64,000 nucleotides of DNA from Cinclus cinclus (lineage: Eukaryota > Chordata > Aves > Passeriformes > Cinclidae). This document shows positions 23,901 through 36,300 of this stretch, one piece after another. The stretch is from positions 1-64,000 of the forward strand of contig NW_026912071.1 of the NCBI RefSeq assembly GCF_963662255.1. The letters are read 5' to 3'. Numbering within the stretch: the first letter of the stretch is position 1; each line of letters begins with the position of its first letter. The notes below the pieces were generated by a model. It made no database searches and had not been told where the DNA came from. It worked only from the letters and a program-made list of their open reading frames with translations. The position numbers and the translations under genes were made by a program.

Positions 23901-26900
23901 TGACAGAGCTATTGCTGAACTTTTGCAGTCCCGGAGGCTGCTGAAACCAAGGCTGTGTTCTGCCTCTTCATTCTTGCCTTCCTGTGCTCCAGCGAGAAGT
24001 GAAGCTCTGGCACGGCATTCAGCTTTGCCGCCTCTCTGCACGGAAAGCACTAGACAGAACTAGTGTGCTTCGTGCATGCTCTCTCCTCGCTTTTATGGTC
24101 ACTGCTCTGCTTTTTGCTTGGCAGCGTTCCAAGGGTCCACGGCATACCTCTTGCACAGCGAGAGGTGGCCGGCGAGGAATACTTGCTGGCTTAAGTCGTT
24201 CCATGCTCAAGGCATTCATCAGAGCAACACCATGCGGGAAAAGAGGGGGGAACATTGCAGGACAAATTTCTATGCTGGAACATGATTGTCTGCGAGACAG
24301 CTCTCCGCAGCGCTAGTATTTGGCCAGGCTGAAATCAGCGCCACGGGAAGCCAATCTGACAAGCGGAGTGCAACGAGCGCGGCGATATGGGGCCACTTGG
24401 CAGGTGGCCGAAGAAAGACGGCTGCCCCGCGAATGTGGTGCCAGAAGGCAAGTTTCAGCAGGGCGTTCCGGGCGAGCTTAATGTGTAGCCGCACTTGTTC
24501 TAGGCGAGATTGTAGCCGAGAAGCTTTCCGTCTCCATTCACGAGGCAAGAAAAGCAGAACGCAATGGTCTAGAGGGTTGAGAAGAAAAGTGCTCGTAGCG
24601 AGCTCGTTGCGGCAGAAGCGAAAGCCAGGAGCAGCGTGCTCGGTGCGAGAAGTAGACGGCGCTTCGCCTCCTTGGGAAGGAAATCGCGTCTGGGCACGAA
24701 CGGCAGCCAGCGAAGCTTCAGAACAGCAGGCTGTTCTGCTCAGCGTACGAGCCTGAAGTGAGTGGCAAGGGCTAAGGGGACAGTTCCAAGGCATCTAGCT
24801 TTCCTGCTAGCAATGCCATTTCTACCCTGCTGTGGAAAACATTGTCCTTTGCCCTTCTGCTCCGAGAGGCACAGAGCACCTCGGCAGACGCAGTGCAGAG
24901 GGAAAGGACACAGTATCCGAGGGAGCGTGGCGCCGCTTAGGCGGGCAAAGCAGAAAGGTGCCGCCCGGCACTGGCTTTGACTCCCTGAGCTTCCTTGCTA
25001 GGACAGCAGCTGCCGAAAGCTGGCAACTAGGCTGCCAGAGTGCAGAATGTCAGCGGTCTGGCACGCCTGCTTGCCGAAAGCCAGGATCAGCGAGACAGCG
25101 TGCTAGGCTCTGTTTCACAGCACCTTGGAGAACACGCCCTTGAAGAATGCCGTCTCTGTTCCGCAAAAGCTCTGCCACAGTGAAGGTGGAAGAAGCAGCC
25201 TGTGGCCACGGGCAGAGCTGGTCAACAGCTGCGCCTAACTTTGCCAAGCTGCGAGAGCATTCTCAGCCGAGTTCTGCTTTGACAGAGCTATTGCTGAACT
25301 TTTGCAGCCCCGGAGGCTGCTGAAACCAAGGCTGTGTTCTGCCTCTTCGTTCTTGCCTTCCTGTGCTCCAGCGAGAAGTGAAGCTCTGGCACGGCATTCA
25401 GCTTTGCCGCCTCTCTGCACGGAAAGCACTAGACAGAACTAGTGTGCTTCGTGCATGCTCTCTCCTCGCTTTTATGGTCACTGCTCTGCTTTTTGCTTGG
25501 CAGCGTTCCAAGGGTCCACGGCATACCTCTTGCACAGCGAGAGGTGGCCGGCGAGGAATACTTGCTGGCTTAAGTCGTTCCATGCTCAAGGCATTCATCA
25601 GAGCAACACCATGCGGGAAAAGAGGGGGGAACATTGCAGGACAAATTTCTATGCTGGAACATGATTGTCTGCGAGACAGCTCTCCGCAGCGCTAGTATTT
25701 GGCCAGGCTGAAATCAGCGCCACGGGAAGCCAATCTGACAAGCGGAGTGCAACGAGCGCGGCGATATGGGGCCACTTGGCAGGTGGCCGAAGAAAGACGG
25801 CTGCCCCGCGAATGTGGTGCCAGAAGGCAAGTTTCAGCAGGGCGTTCCGGGCGAGCTTAATGTGTAGCCGCACTTGTTCTAGGCGAGATTGTAGCCGAGA
25901 AGCTTTCCGTCTCCATGCACGAGACAAGAAAAGCAGAACGCAATGGTCTAGAGGGTTGAGAAGAAAAGTGCTCGTAGCGAGCTCGTTGCGGCAGAAGCGA
26001 AAGCCAGGAGCAGCGTGCTCGGTGCGAGAAGTAGACGGCGCTTCGCCTCCTTGGGAAGGAAATCGCGTCTGGGCACGAACGGCAGCCAGCGAAGCTTCAG
26101 AACAGCAGGCTGTTCTGCTCAGCGTACGAGCCTGAAGTGAGTGGCAAGGGCTAAGGGGACAGTTCCAAGGCATCTAGCTTTCCTGCTAGCAATGCCATTT
26201 CTACCCTGCTGTGGATAACATTGTCCTATGCCCTTATGCTCCGAGAGACACAGAGCACCTCGGCAGACGCAGTGCAGAGGGAAAGGACACAGTATCCGAG
26301 GGAGCGTGGCGCCGCTTAGGCGGGCAAAGCAGAAAGGTGCCGCCCGGCACTGGCTTTGACTCCCTGAGCTTCCTTGCTAGGACAGCAGCTGCCGAAAGCT
26401 GGCAACTAGGCTGCCAGAGTGCAGAATGTCGGCGGTCTGGCACGCCTGCTTGCCGAAAGCCAGGATCAGCGAGACAGCGTGCTAGGCTCTGTTTCACAGC
26501 ACCTTGGAGAACACGCCCTTGAAGAATGCCGTCTCTGTTCCGCAAAAGCTCTGCCACAGTGAAGGTGGAAGAAGCAGCCTGTGGCCACGGGCAGAGCTGG
26601 TCAACAGCTGCGCCTAACTTTGCCAAGCTGCGAGAGCATTCTCAGCCGAGTTCTGCTTTGACAGAGCTATTGCTGAACTTTTGCAGTCCCGGAGGCTGCT
26701 GAAACCAAGGCTGTGTTCTGCCTCTTCATTCTTGCCTTCCTGTGCTCCAGCGAGAAGTGAAGCTCTGGCACGGCATTCAGCTTTGCCGCCTCTCTGCACG
26801 GAAAGCACTAGACAGAACTAGTGTGCTTCGTGCATGCTCTCTCCTCGCTTTTATGGTCACTGCTCTGCTTTTTGCTTGGCAGCGTTCCAAGGGTCCACGG

Positions 26901-27580
26901 CATACCTCTTGCACAGCGAGAGGTGGCCGGCGAGGAATACTTGCTGGCTTAAGTCGTTCCATGCTCAAGGCATTCATCAGAGCAACACCATGCGGGAAAA
27001 GAGGGGGGAACATTGCAGGACAAATTTCTATGCTGGAACATGATTGTCTGCGAGACAGCTCTCCGCAGCGCTAGTATTTGGCCAGGCTGAAATCAGCGCC
27101 ACGGGAAGCCAATCTGACAAGCGGAGTGCAACGAGCGCGGCGATATGGGGCCACTTGGCAGGTGGCCGAAGAAAGACGGCTGCCCCGCGAATGTGGTGCC
27201 AGAAGGCAAGTTTCAGCAGGGCGTTCCGGGCGAGCTTAATGTGTAGCCGCACTTGTTCTAGGCGAGATTGTAGCCGAGAAGCTTTCCGTCTCCATTCACG
27301 AGGCAAGAAAAGCAGAACGCAATGGTCTAGAGGGTTGAGAAGAAAAGTGCTCGTAGCGAGCTCGTTGCGGCAGAAGCGAAAGCCAGGAGCAGCGTGCTCG
27401 GTGCGAGAAGTAGACGGCGCTTCGCCTCCTTGGGAAGGAAATCGCGTCTGGGCACGAACGGCAGCCAGCGAAGCTTCAGAACAGCAGGCTGTTCTGCTCA
27501 GCGTACGAGCCTGAAGTGAGTGGCAAGGGCTAAGGGGACAGTTCCAAGGCATCTAGCTTTCCTGCTAGCAATGCCATTTC
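17928..27580 (+). repeat. Zone III: units 14-20, alternating beta/alpha dimeric higher-order repeat
   Basis: Units alternate strictly. Units 14, 16, 18 and 20 (17928, 20686, 23444, 26202) are beta-1: beta header, G230, G421, A527, T1095, G1102. Units 15, 17 and 19 (19307, 22065, 24823) are alpha: A230, G421, G1095, A1102. All seven share G421. The composite period is 2,758 bp. Unit 13 (16549) has the right alpha G1095/A1102 type to begin the series but still has C421, so the G421 block starts at unit 14. Unit 19 differs from units 15 and 17 by C486 and G527. Higher-order periodicity of this sort is known from human alpha satellite and arises by amplification of a multi-unit block; here it is only a few copies long. 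Confidence 0.9.
24823..26201 (+). repeat. Unit 19: dimer member with C486 and G527
   Basis: Within the alternating zone this unit keeps the alpha header, G421, G1095 and A1102 of its class but has T486C (window 25308) and G at u527 instead of the A found in its neighbours (window 25349). The two changes lie 42 bases apart. A short conversion tract from a C486/G527 donor, as seen in units 41 and 45, would explain both at once; two independent mutations are the alternative. Confidence 0.85.
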
Positions 27581-30338
27581 TACCCTGCTGTGGAAAACAT
27601 TGTCCTTTGCCCTTCTGCTCCGAGAGGCACAGAGCACCTCGGCAGACGCAGTGCAGAGGGAAAGGACACAGTATCCGAGGGAGCGTGGCGCCGCTTAGGC
27701 GGGCAAAGCAGAAAGGTGCCGCCCGGCACTGGCTTTGACTCCCTGAGCTTCCTTGCTAGGACAGCAGCTGCCGAAAGCTGGCAACTAGGCTGCCAGAGTG
27801 CAGAATGTCAGCGGTCTGGCACGCCTGCTTGCCGAAAGCCAGGATCAGCGAGACAGCGTGCTAGGCTCTGTTTCACAGCACCTTGGAGAACACGCCCTTG
27901 AAGAATGCCGTCTCTGTTCCGCAAAAGCTCTGCCACAGTGAAGGTGGAAGAAGCAGCCTGTGGCCACGGGCAGAGCTGGTCAACAGCTGCGCCTAACTTT
28001 CCCAAGCTGCGAGAGCATTCTCAGCCGAGTTCTGCTTTGACAGAGCTATTGCTGAACTTTTGCAGTCCCGGAGGCTGCTGAAACCAAGGCTGTGTTCTGC
28101 CTCTTCATTCTTGCCTTCCTGTGCTCCAGCGAGAAGTGAAGCTCTGGCACGGCATTCAGCTTTGCCGCCTCTCTGCACGGAAAGCACTAGACAGAACTAG
28201 TGTGCTTCGTGCATGCTCTCTCCTCGCTTTTATGGTCACTGCTCTGCTTTTTGCTTGGCAGCGTTCCAAGGGTCCACGGCATACCTCTTGCACAGCGAGA
28301 GGTGGCCGGCGAGGAATACTTGCTGGCTTAAGTCGTTCCATGCTCAAGGCATTCATCAGAGCAACACCATGCGGGAAAAGAGGGGGGAACATTGCAGGAC
28401 AAATTTCTATGCTGGAACATGATTGTCTGCGAGACAGCTCTCCGCAGCGCTAGTATTTGGCCAGGCTGAAATCAGCGCCACGGGAAGCCAATCTGACAAG
28501 CGGAGTGCAACGAGCGCGGCGATATGGGGCCACTTGGCAGGTGGCCGAAGAAAGACGGCTGCCCCGCGAATGTGGTGCCAGAAGGCAAGTTTCAGCAGGG
28601 CGTTCCGGGCGAGCTTAATGTGTAGCCGCACTTGTTCTAGGCGAGATTGTAGCCGAGAAGCTTTCCGTCTCCATTCACGAGGCAAGAAAAGCAGAACGCA
28701 ATGGTCTAGAGGGTTGAGAAGAAAAGTGCTCGTAGCGAGCTCGTTGCGGCAGAAGCGAAAGCCAGGAGCAGCGTGCTCGGTGCGAGAAGTAGACGGCGCT
28801 TCGCCTCCTTGGGAAGGAAATCGCGTCTGGGCACGAACGGCAGCCAGCGAAGCTTCAGAACAGCAGGCTGTTCTGCTCAGCGTACGAGCCTGAAGTGAGT
28901 GGCAAGGGCTAAGGGGACAGTTCCAAGGCATCTAGCTTTCCTGCTAGCAATGCCATTTCTACCCTGCTGTGGAAAACATTGTCCTTTGCCCTTCTGCTCC
29001 GAGAGGCACAGAGCACCTCGGCAGACGCAGTGCAGAGGGAAAGGACACAGTATCCGAGGGAGCGTGGCGCCGCTTAGGCGGGCAAAGCAGAAAGGTGCCG
29101 CCCGGCACTGGCTTTGACTCCCTGAGCTTCCTTGCTAGGACAGCAGCTGCCGAAAGCTGGCAACTAGGCTGCCAGAGTGCAGAATGTCAGCGGTCTGGCA
29201 CGCCTGCTTGCCGAAAGCCAGGATCAGCGAGACAGCGTGCTAGGCTCTGTTTCACAGCACCTTGGAGAACACGCCCTTGAAGAATGCCGTCTCTGTTCCG
29301 CAAAAGCTCTGCCACAGTGAAGGTGGAAGAAGCAGCCTGTGGCCACGGGCAGAGCTGGTCAACAGCTGCGCCTAACTTTCCCAAGCTGCGAGAGCATTCT
29401 CAGCCGAGTTCTGCTTTGACAGAGCTATTGCTGAACTTTTGCAGTCCCGGAGGCTGCTGAAACCAAGGCTGTGTTCTGCCTCTTCATTCTTGCCTTCCTG
29501 TGCTCCAGCGAGAAGTGAAGCTCTGGCACGGCATTCAGCTTTGCCGCCTCTCTGCACGGAAAGCACTAGACAGAACTAGTGTGCTTCGTGCATGCTCTCT
29601 CCTCGCTTTTATGGTCACTGCTCTGCTTTTTGCTTGGCAGCGTTCCAAGGGTCCACGGCATACCTCTTGCACAGCGAGAGGTGGCCGGCGAGGAATACTT
29701 GCTGGCTTAAGTCGTTCCATGCTCAAGGCATTCATCAGAGCAACACCATGCGGGAAAAGAGGGGGGAACATTGCAGGACAAATTTCTATGCTGGAACATG
29801 ATTGTCTGCGAGACAGCTCTCCGCAGCGCTAGTATTTGGCCAGGCTGAAATCAGCGCCACGGGAAGCCAATCTGACAAGCGGAGTGCAACGAGCGCGGCG
29901 ATATGGGGCCACTTGGCAGGTGGCCGAAGAAAGACGGCTGCCCCGCGAATGTGGTGCCAGAAGGCAAGTTTCAGCAGGGCGTTCCGGGCGAGCTTAATGT
30001 GTAGCCGCACTTGTTCTAGGCGAGATTGTAGCCGAGAAGCTTTCCGTCTCCATTCACGAGGCAAGAAAAGCAGAACGCAATGGTCTAGAGGGTTGAGAAG
30101 AAAAGTGCTCGTAGCGAGCTCGTTGCGGCAGAAGCGAAAGCCAGGAGCAGCGTGCTCGGTGCGAGAAGTAGACGGCGCTTCGCCTCCTTGGGAAGGAAAT
30201 CGCGTCTGGGCACGAACGGCAGCCAGCGAAGCTTCAGAACAGCAGGCTGTTCTGCTCAGCGTACGAGCCTGAAGTGAGTGGCAAGGGCTAAGGGGACAGT
30301 TCCAAGGCATCTAGCTTTCCTGCTAGCAATGCCATTTC
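27581..30338 (+). repeat. Zone IV: units 21-22, alpha A527
   Basis: Two identical alpha units (27581, 28960) with A230, T293, C421, T486, A527, T1095 and G1102. The alternation and the G421 allele stop at the 27580/27581 boundary. The allele set equals that of units 6, 11 and 12, so the dimer block is flanked on both sides by the same monomer type. Confidence 0.9.
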
Positions 30339-33300
30339 TACCCTGCTGTGGAAAACATTGTCCTTTGCCCTTCTGCTCCGAGAGGCACAGAGCACCTCGG
30401 CAGACGCAGTGCAGAGGGAAAGGACACAGTATCCGAGGGAGCGTGGCGCCGCTTAGGCGGGCAAAGCAGAAAGGTGCCGCCCGGCACTGGCTTTGACTCC
30501 CTGAGCTTCCTTGCTAGGACAGCAGCTGCCGAAAGCTGGCAACTAGGCTGCCAGAGTGCAGAATGTCAGCGGTCTGGCACGCCTGCTTGCCGAAAGCCAG
30601 GATCAGCGAGACAGCGTGCTAGGCTCTGTTGCACAGCACCTTGGAGAACACGCCCTTGAAGAATGCCGTCTCTGTTCCGCAAAAGCTCTGCCACAGTGAA
30701 GGTGGAAGAAGCAGCCTGTGGCCACGGGCAGAGCTGGTCAACAGCTGCGCCTAACTTTCCCAAGCTGCGAGAGCATTCTCAGCCGAGTTCTGCTTTGACA
30801 GAGCTATTGCTGAACTTTTGCAGTCCCGGAGGCTGCTGAAACCAAGGCTGTGTTCTGCCTCTTCGTTCTTGCCTTCCTGTGCTCCAGCGAGAAGTGAAGC
30901 TCTGGCACGGCATTCAGCTTTGCCGCCTCTCTGCACGGAAAGCACTAGACAGAACTAGTGTGCTTCGTGCATGCTCTCTCCTCGCTTTTATGGTCACTGC
31001 TCTGCTTTTTGCTTGGCAGCGTTCCAAGGGTCCACGGCATACCTCTTGCACAGCGAGAGGTGGCCGGCGAGGAATACTTGCTGGCTTAAGTCGTTCCATG
31101 CTCAAGGCATTCATCAGAGCAACACCATGCGGGAAAAGAGGGGGGAACATTGCAGGACAAATTTCTATGCTGGAACATGATTGTCTGCGAGACAGCTCTC
31201 CGCAGCGCTAGTATTTGGCCAGGCTGAAATCAGCGCCACGGGAAGCCAATCTGACAAGCGGAGTGCAACGAGCGCGGCGATATGGGGCCACTTGGCAGGT
31301 GGCCGAAGAAAGACGGCTGCCCCGCGAATGTGGTGCCAGAAGGCAAGTTTCAGCAGGGCGTTCCGGGCGAGCTTAATGTGTAGCCGCACTTGTTCTAGGC
31401 GAGATTGTAGCCGAGAAGCTTTCCGTCTCCATTCACGAGGCAAGAAAAGCAGAACGCAATGGTCTAGAGGGTTGAGAAGAAAAGTGCTCGTAGCGAGCTC
31501 GTTGCGGCAGAAGCGAAAGCCAGGAGCAGCGTGCTCGGTGCGAGAAGTAGACGGCGCTTCGCCTCCTTGGGAAGGAAATCGCGTCTGGGCACGAACGGCA
31601 GCCAGCGAAGCTTCAGAACAGCAGGCTGTTCTGCTCAGCGTACGAGCCTGAAGTGAGTGGCAAGGGCTAAGGGGACAGTTCCAAGGCATCTAGCTTTCCT
31701 GCTAGCAATGCCATTTCTACCCTGCTGTGGAAAACATTGTCCTTTGCCCTTCTGCTCCGAGAGGCACAGAGCACCTCGGCAGACGCAGTGCAGAGGGAAA
31801 GGACACAGTATCCGAGGGAGCGTGGCGCCGCTTAGGCGGGCAAAGCAGAAAGGTGCCGCCCGGCACTGGCTTTGACTCCCTGAGCTTCCTTGCTAGGACA
31901 GCAGCTGCCGAAAGCTGGCAACTAGGCTGCCAGAGTGCAGAATGTCAGCGGTCTGGCACGCCTGCTTGCCGAAAGCCAGGATCAGCGAGACAGCGTGCTA
32001 GGCTCTGTTTCACAGCACCTTGGAGAACACGCCCTTGAAGAATGCCGTCTCTGTTCCGCAAAAGCTCTGCCACAGTGAAGGTGGAAGAAGCAGCCTGTGG
32101 CCACGGGCAGAGCTGGTCAACAGCTGCGCCTAACTTTCCCAAGCTGCGAGAGCATTCTCAGCCGAGTTCTGCTTTGACAGAGCTATTGCTGAACTTTTGC
32201 AGTCCCGGAGGCTGCTGAAACCAAGGCTGTGTTCTGCCTCTTCGTTCTTGCCTTCCTGTGCTCCAGCGAGAAGTGAAGCTCTGGCACGGCATTCAGCTTT
32301 GCCGCCTCTCTGCACGGAAAGCACTAGACAGAACTAGTGTGCTTCGTGCATGCTCTCTCCTCGCTTTTATGGTCACTGCTCTGCTTTTTGCTTGGCAGCG
32401 TTCCAAGGGTCCACGGCATACCTCTTGCACAGCGAGAGGTGGCCGGCGAGGAATACTTGCTGGCTTAAGTCGTTCCATGCTCAAGGCATTCATCAGAGCA
32501 ACACCATGCGGGAAAAGAGGGGGGAACATTGCAGGACAAATTTCTATGCTGGAACATGATTGTCTGCGAGACAGCTCTCCGCAGCGCTAGTATTTGGCCA
32601 GGCTGAAATCAGCGCCACGGGAAGCCAATCTGACAAGCGGAGTGCAACGAGCGCGGCGATATGGGGCCACTTGGCAGGTGGCCGAAGAAAGACGGCTGCC
32701 CCGCGAATGTGGTGCCAGAAGGCAAGTTTCAGCAGGGCGTTCCGGGCGAGCTTAATGTGTAGCCGCACTTGTTCTAGGCGAGATTGTAGCCGAGAAGCTT
32801 TCCGTCTCCATTCACGAGGCAAGAAAAGCAGAACGCAATGGTCTAGAGGGTTGAGAAGAAAAGTGCTCGTAGCGAGCTCGTTGCGGCAGAAGCGAAAGCC
32901 AGGAGCAGCGTGCTCGGTGCGAGAAGTAGACGGCGCTTCGCCTCCTTGGGAAGGAAATCGCGTCTGGGCACGAACGGCAGCCAGCGAAGCTTCAGAACAG
33001 CAGGCTGTTCTGCTCAGCGTACGAGCCTGAAGTGAGTGGCAAGGGCTAAGGGGACAGTTCCAAGGCATCTAGCTTTCCTGCTAGCAATGCCATTTCTACC
33101 CTGCTGTGGAAAACATTGTCCTTTGCCCTTCTGCTCCGAGAGGCACAGAGCACCTCGGCAGACGCAGTGCAGAGGGAAAGGACACAGTATCCGAGGGAGC
33201 GTGGCGCCGCTTAGGCGGGCAAAGCAGAAAGGTGCCGCCCGGCACTGGCTTTGACTCCCTGAGCTTCCTTGCTAGGACAGCAGCTGCCGAAAGCTGGCAA

Positions 33301-36300
33301 CTAGGCTGCCAGAGTGCAGAATGTCAGCGGTCTGGCACGCCTGCTTGCCGAAAGCCAGGATCAGCGAGACAGCGTGCTAGGCTCTGTTTCACAGCACCTT
33401 GGAGAACACGCCCTTGAAGAATGCCGTCTCTGTTCCGCAAAAGCTCTGCCACAGTGAAGGTGGAAGAAGCAGCCTGTGGCCACGGGCAGAGCTGGTCAAC
33501 AGCTGCGCCTAACTTTCCCAAGCTGCGAGAGCATTCTCAGCCGAGTTCTGCTTTGACAGAGCTATTGCTGAACTTTTGCAGCCCCGGAGGCTGCTGAAAC
33601 CAAGGCTGTGTTCTGCCTCTTCATTCTTGCCTTCCTGTGCTCCAGCGAGAAGTGAAGCTCTGGCACGGCATTCAGCTTTGCCGCCTCTCTGCACGGAAAG
33701 CACTAGACAGAACTAGTGTGCTTCGTGCATGCTCTCTCCTCGCTTTTATGGTCACTGCTCTGCTTTTTGCTTGGCAGCGTTCCAAGGGTCCACGGCATAC
33801 CTCTTGCACAGCGAGAGGTGGCCGGCGAGGAATACTTGCTGGCTTAAGTCGTTCCATGCTCAAGGCATTCATCAGAGCAACACCATGCGGGAAAAGAGGG
33901 GGGAACATTGCAGGACAAATTTCTATGCTGGAACATGATTGTCTGCGAGACAGCTCTCCGCAGCGCTAGTATTTGGCCAGGCTGAAATCAGCGCCACGGG
34001 AAGCCAATCTGACAAGCGGAGTGCAACGAGCGCGGCGATATGGGGCCACTTGGCAGGTGGCCGAAGAAAGACGGCTGCCCCGCGAATGTGGTGCCAGAAG
34101 GCAAGTTTCAGCAGGGCGTTCCGGGCGAGCTTAATGTGTAGCCGCACTTGTTCTAGGCGAGATTGTAGCCGAGAAGCTTTCCGTCTCCATTCACGAGACA
34201 AGAAAAGCAGAACGCAATGGTCTAGAGGGTTGAGAAGAAAAGTGCTCGTAGCGAGCTCGTTGCGGCAGAAGCGAAAGCCAGGAGCAGCGTGCTCGGTGCG
34301 AGAAGTAGACGGCGCTTCGCCTCCTTGGGAAGGAAATCGCGTCTGGGCACGAACGGCAGCCAGCGAAGCTTCAGAACAGCAGGCTGTTCTGCTCAGCGTA
34401 CGAGCCTGAAGTGAGTGGCAAGGGCTAAGGGGACAGTTCCAAGGCATCTAGCTTTCCTGCTAGCAATGCCATTTCTACCCTGCTGTGGAAAACATTGTCC
34501 TTTGCCCTTCTGCTCCGAGAGGCACAGAGCACCTCGGCAGACGCAGTGCAGAGGGAAAGGACACAGTATCCGAGGGAGCGTGGCGCCGCTTAGGCGGGCA
34601 AAGCAGAAAGGTGCCGCCCGGCACTGGCTTTGACTCCCTGAGCTTCCTTGCTAGGACAGCAGCTGCCGAAAGCTGGCAACTAGGCTGCCAGAGTGCAGAA
34701 TGTCAGCGGTCTGGCACGCCTGCTTGCCGAAAGCCAGGATCAGCGAGACAGCGTGCTAGGCTCTGTTTCACAGCACCTTGGAGAACACGCCCTTGAAGAA
34801 TGCCGTCTCTGTTCCGCAAAAGCTCTGCCACAGTGAAGGTGGAAGAAGCAGCCTGTGGCCACGGGCAGAGCTGGTCAACAGCTGCGCCTAACTTTCCCAA
34901 GCTGCGAGAGCATTCTCAGCCGAGTTCTGCTTTGACAGAGCTATTGCTGAACTTTTGCAGTCCCGGAGGCTGCTGAAACCAAGGCTGTGTTCTGCCTCTT
35001 CGTTCTTGCCTTCCTGTGCTCCAGCGAGAAGTGAAGCTCTGGCACGGCATTCAGCTTTGCCGCCTCTCTGCACGGAAAGCACTAGACAGAACTAGTGTGC
35101 TTCGTGCATGCTCTCTCCTCGCTTTTATGGTCACTGCTCTGCTTTTTGCTTGGCAGCGTTCCAAGGGTCCACGGCATACCTCTTGCACAGCGAGAGGTGG
35201 CCGGCGAGGAATACTTGCTGGCTTAAGTCGTTCCATGCTCAAGGCATTCATCAGAGCAACACCATGCGGGAAAAGAGGGGGGAACATTGCAGGACAAATT
35301 TCTATGCTGGAACATGATTGTCTGCGAGACAGCTCTCCGCAGCGCTAGTATTTGGCCAGGCTGAAATCAGCGCCACGGGAAGCCAATCTGACAAGCGGAG
35401 TGCAACGAGCGCGGCGATATGGGGCCACTTGGCAGGTGGCCGAAGAAAGACGGCTGCCCCGCGAATGTGGTGCCAGAAGGCAAGTTTCAGCAGGGCGTTC
35501 CGGGCGAGCTTAATGTGTAGCCGCACTTGTTCTAGGCGAGATTGTAGCCGAGAAGCTTTCCGTCTCCATTCACGAGGCAAGAAAAGCAGAACGCAATGGT
35601 CTAGAGGGTTGAGAAGAAAAGTGCTCGTAGCGAGCTCGTTGCGGCAGAAGCGAAAGCCAGGAGCAGCGTGCTCGGTGCGAGAAGTAGACGGCGCTTCGCC
35701 TCCTTGGGAAGGAAATCGCGTCTGGGCACGAACGGCAGCCAGCGAAGCTTCAGAACAGCAGGCTGTTCTGCTCAGCGTACGAGCCTGAAGTGAGTGGCAA
35801 GGGCTAAGGGGACAGTTCCAAGGCATCTAGCTTTCCTGCTAGCAATGCCATTTCTACCCTGCTGTGGAAAACATTGTCCTTTGCCCTTCTGCTCCGAGAG
35901 GCACAGAGCACCTCGGCAGACGCAGTGCAGAGGGAAAGGACACAGTATCCGAGGGAGCGTGGCGCCGCTTAGGCGGGCAAAGCAGAAAGGTGCCGCCCGG
36001 CACTGGCTTTGACTCCCTGAGCTTCCTTGCTAGGACAGCAGCTGCCGAAAGCTGGCAACTAGGCTGCCAGAGTGCAGAATGTCAGCGGTCTGGCACGCCT
36101 GCTTGCCGAAAGCCAGGATCAGCGAGACAGCGTGCTAGGCTCTGTTTCACAGCACCTTGGAGAACACGCCCTTGAAGAATGCCGTCTCTGTTCCGCAAAA
36201 GCTCTGCCACAGTGAAGGTGGAAGAAGCAGCCTGTGGCCACGGGCAGAGCTGGTCAACAGCTGCGCCTAACTTTCCCAAGCTGCGAGAGCATTCTCAGCC

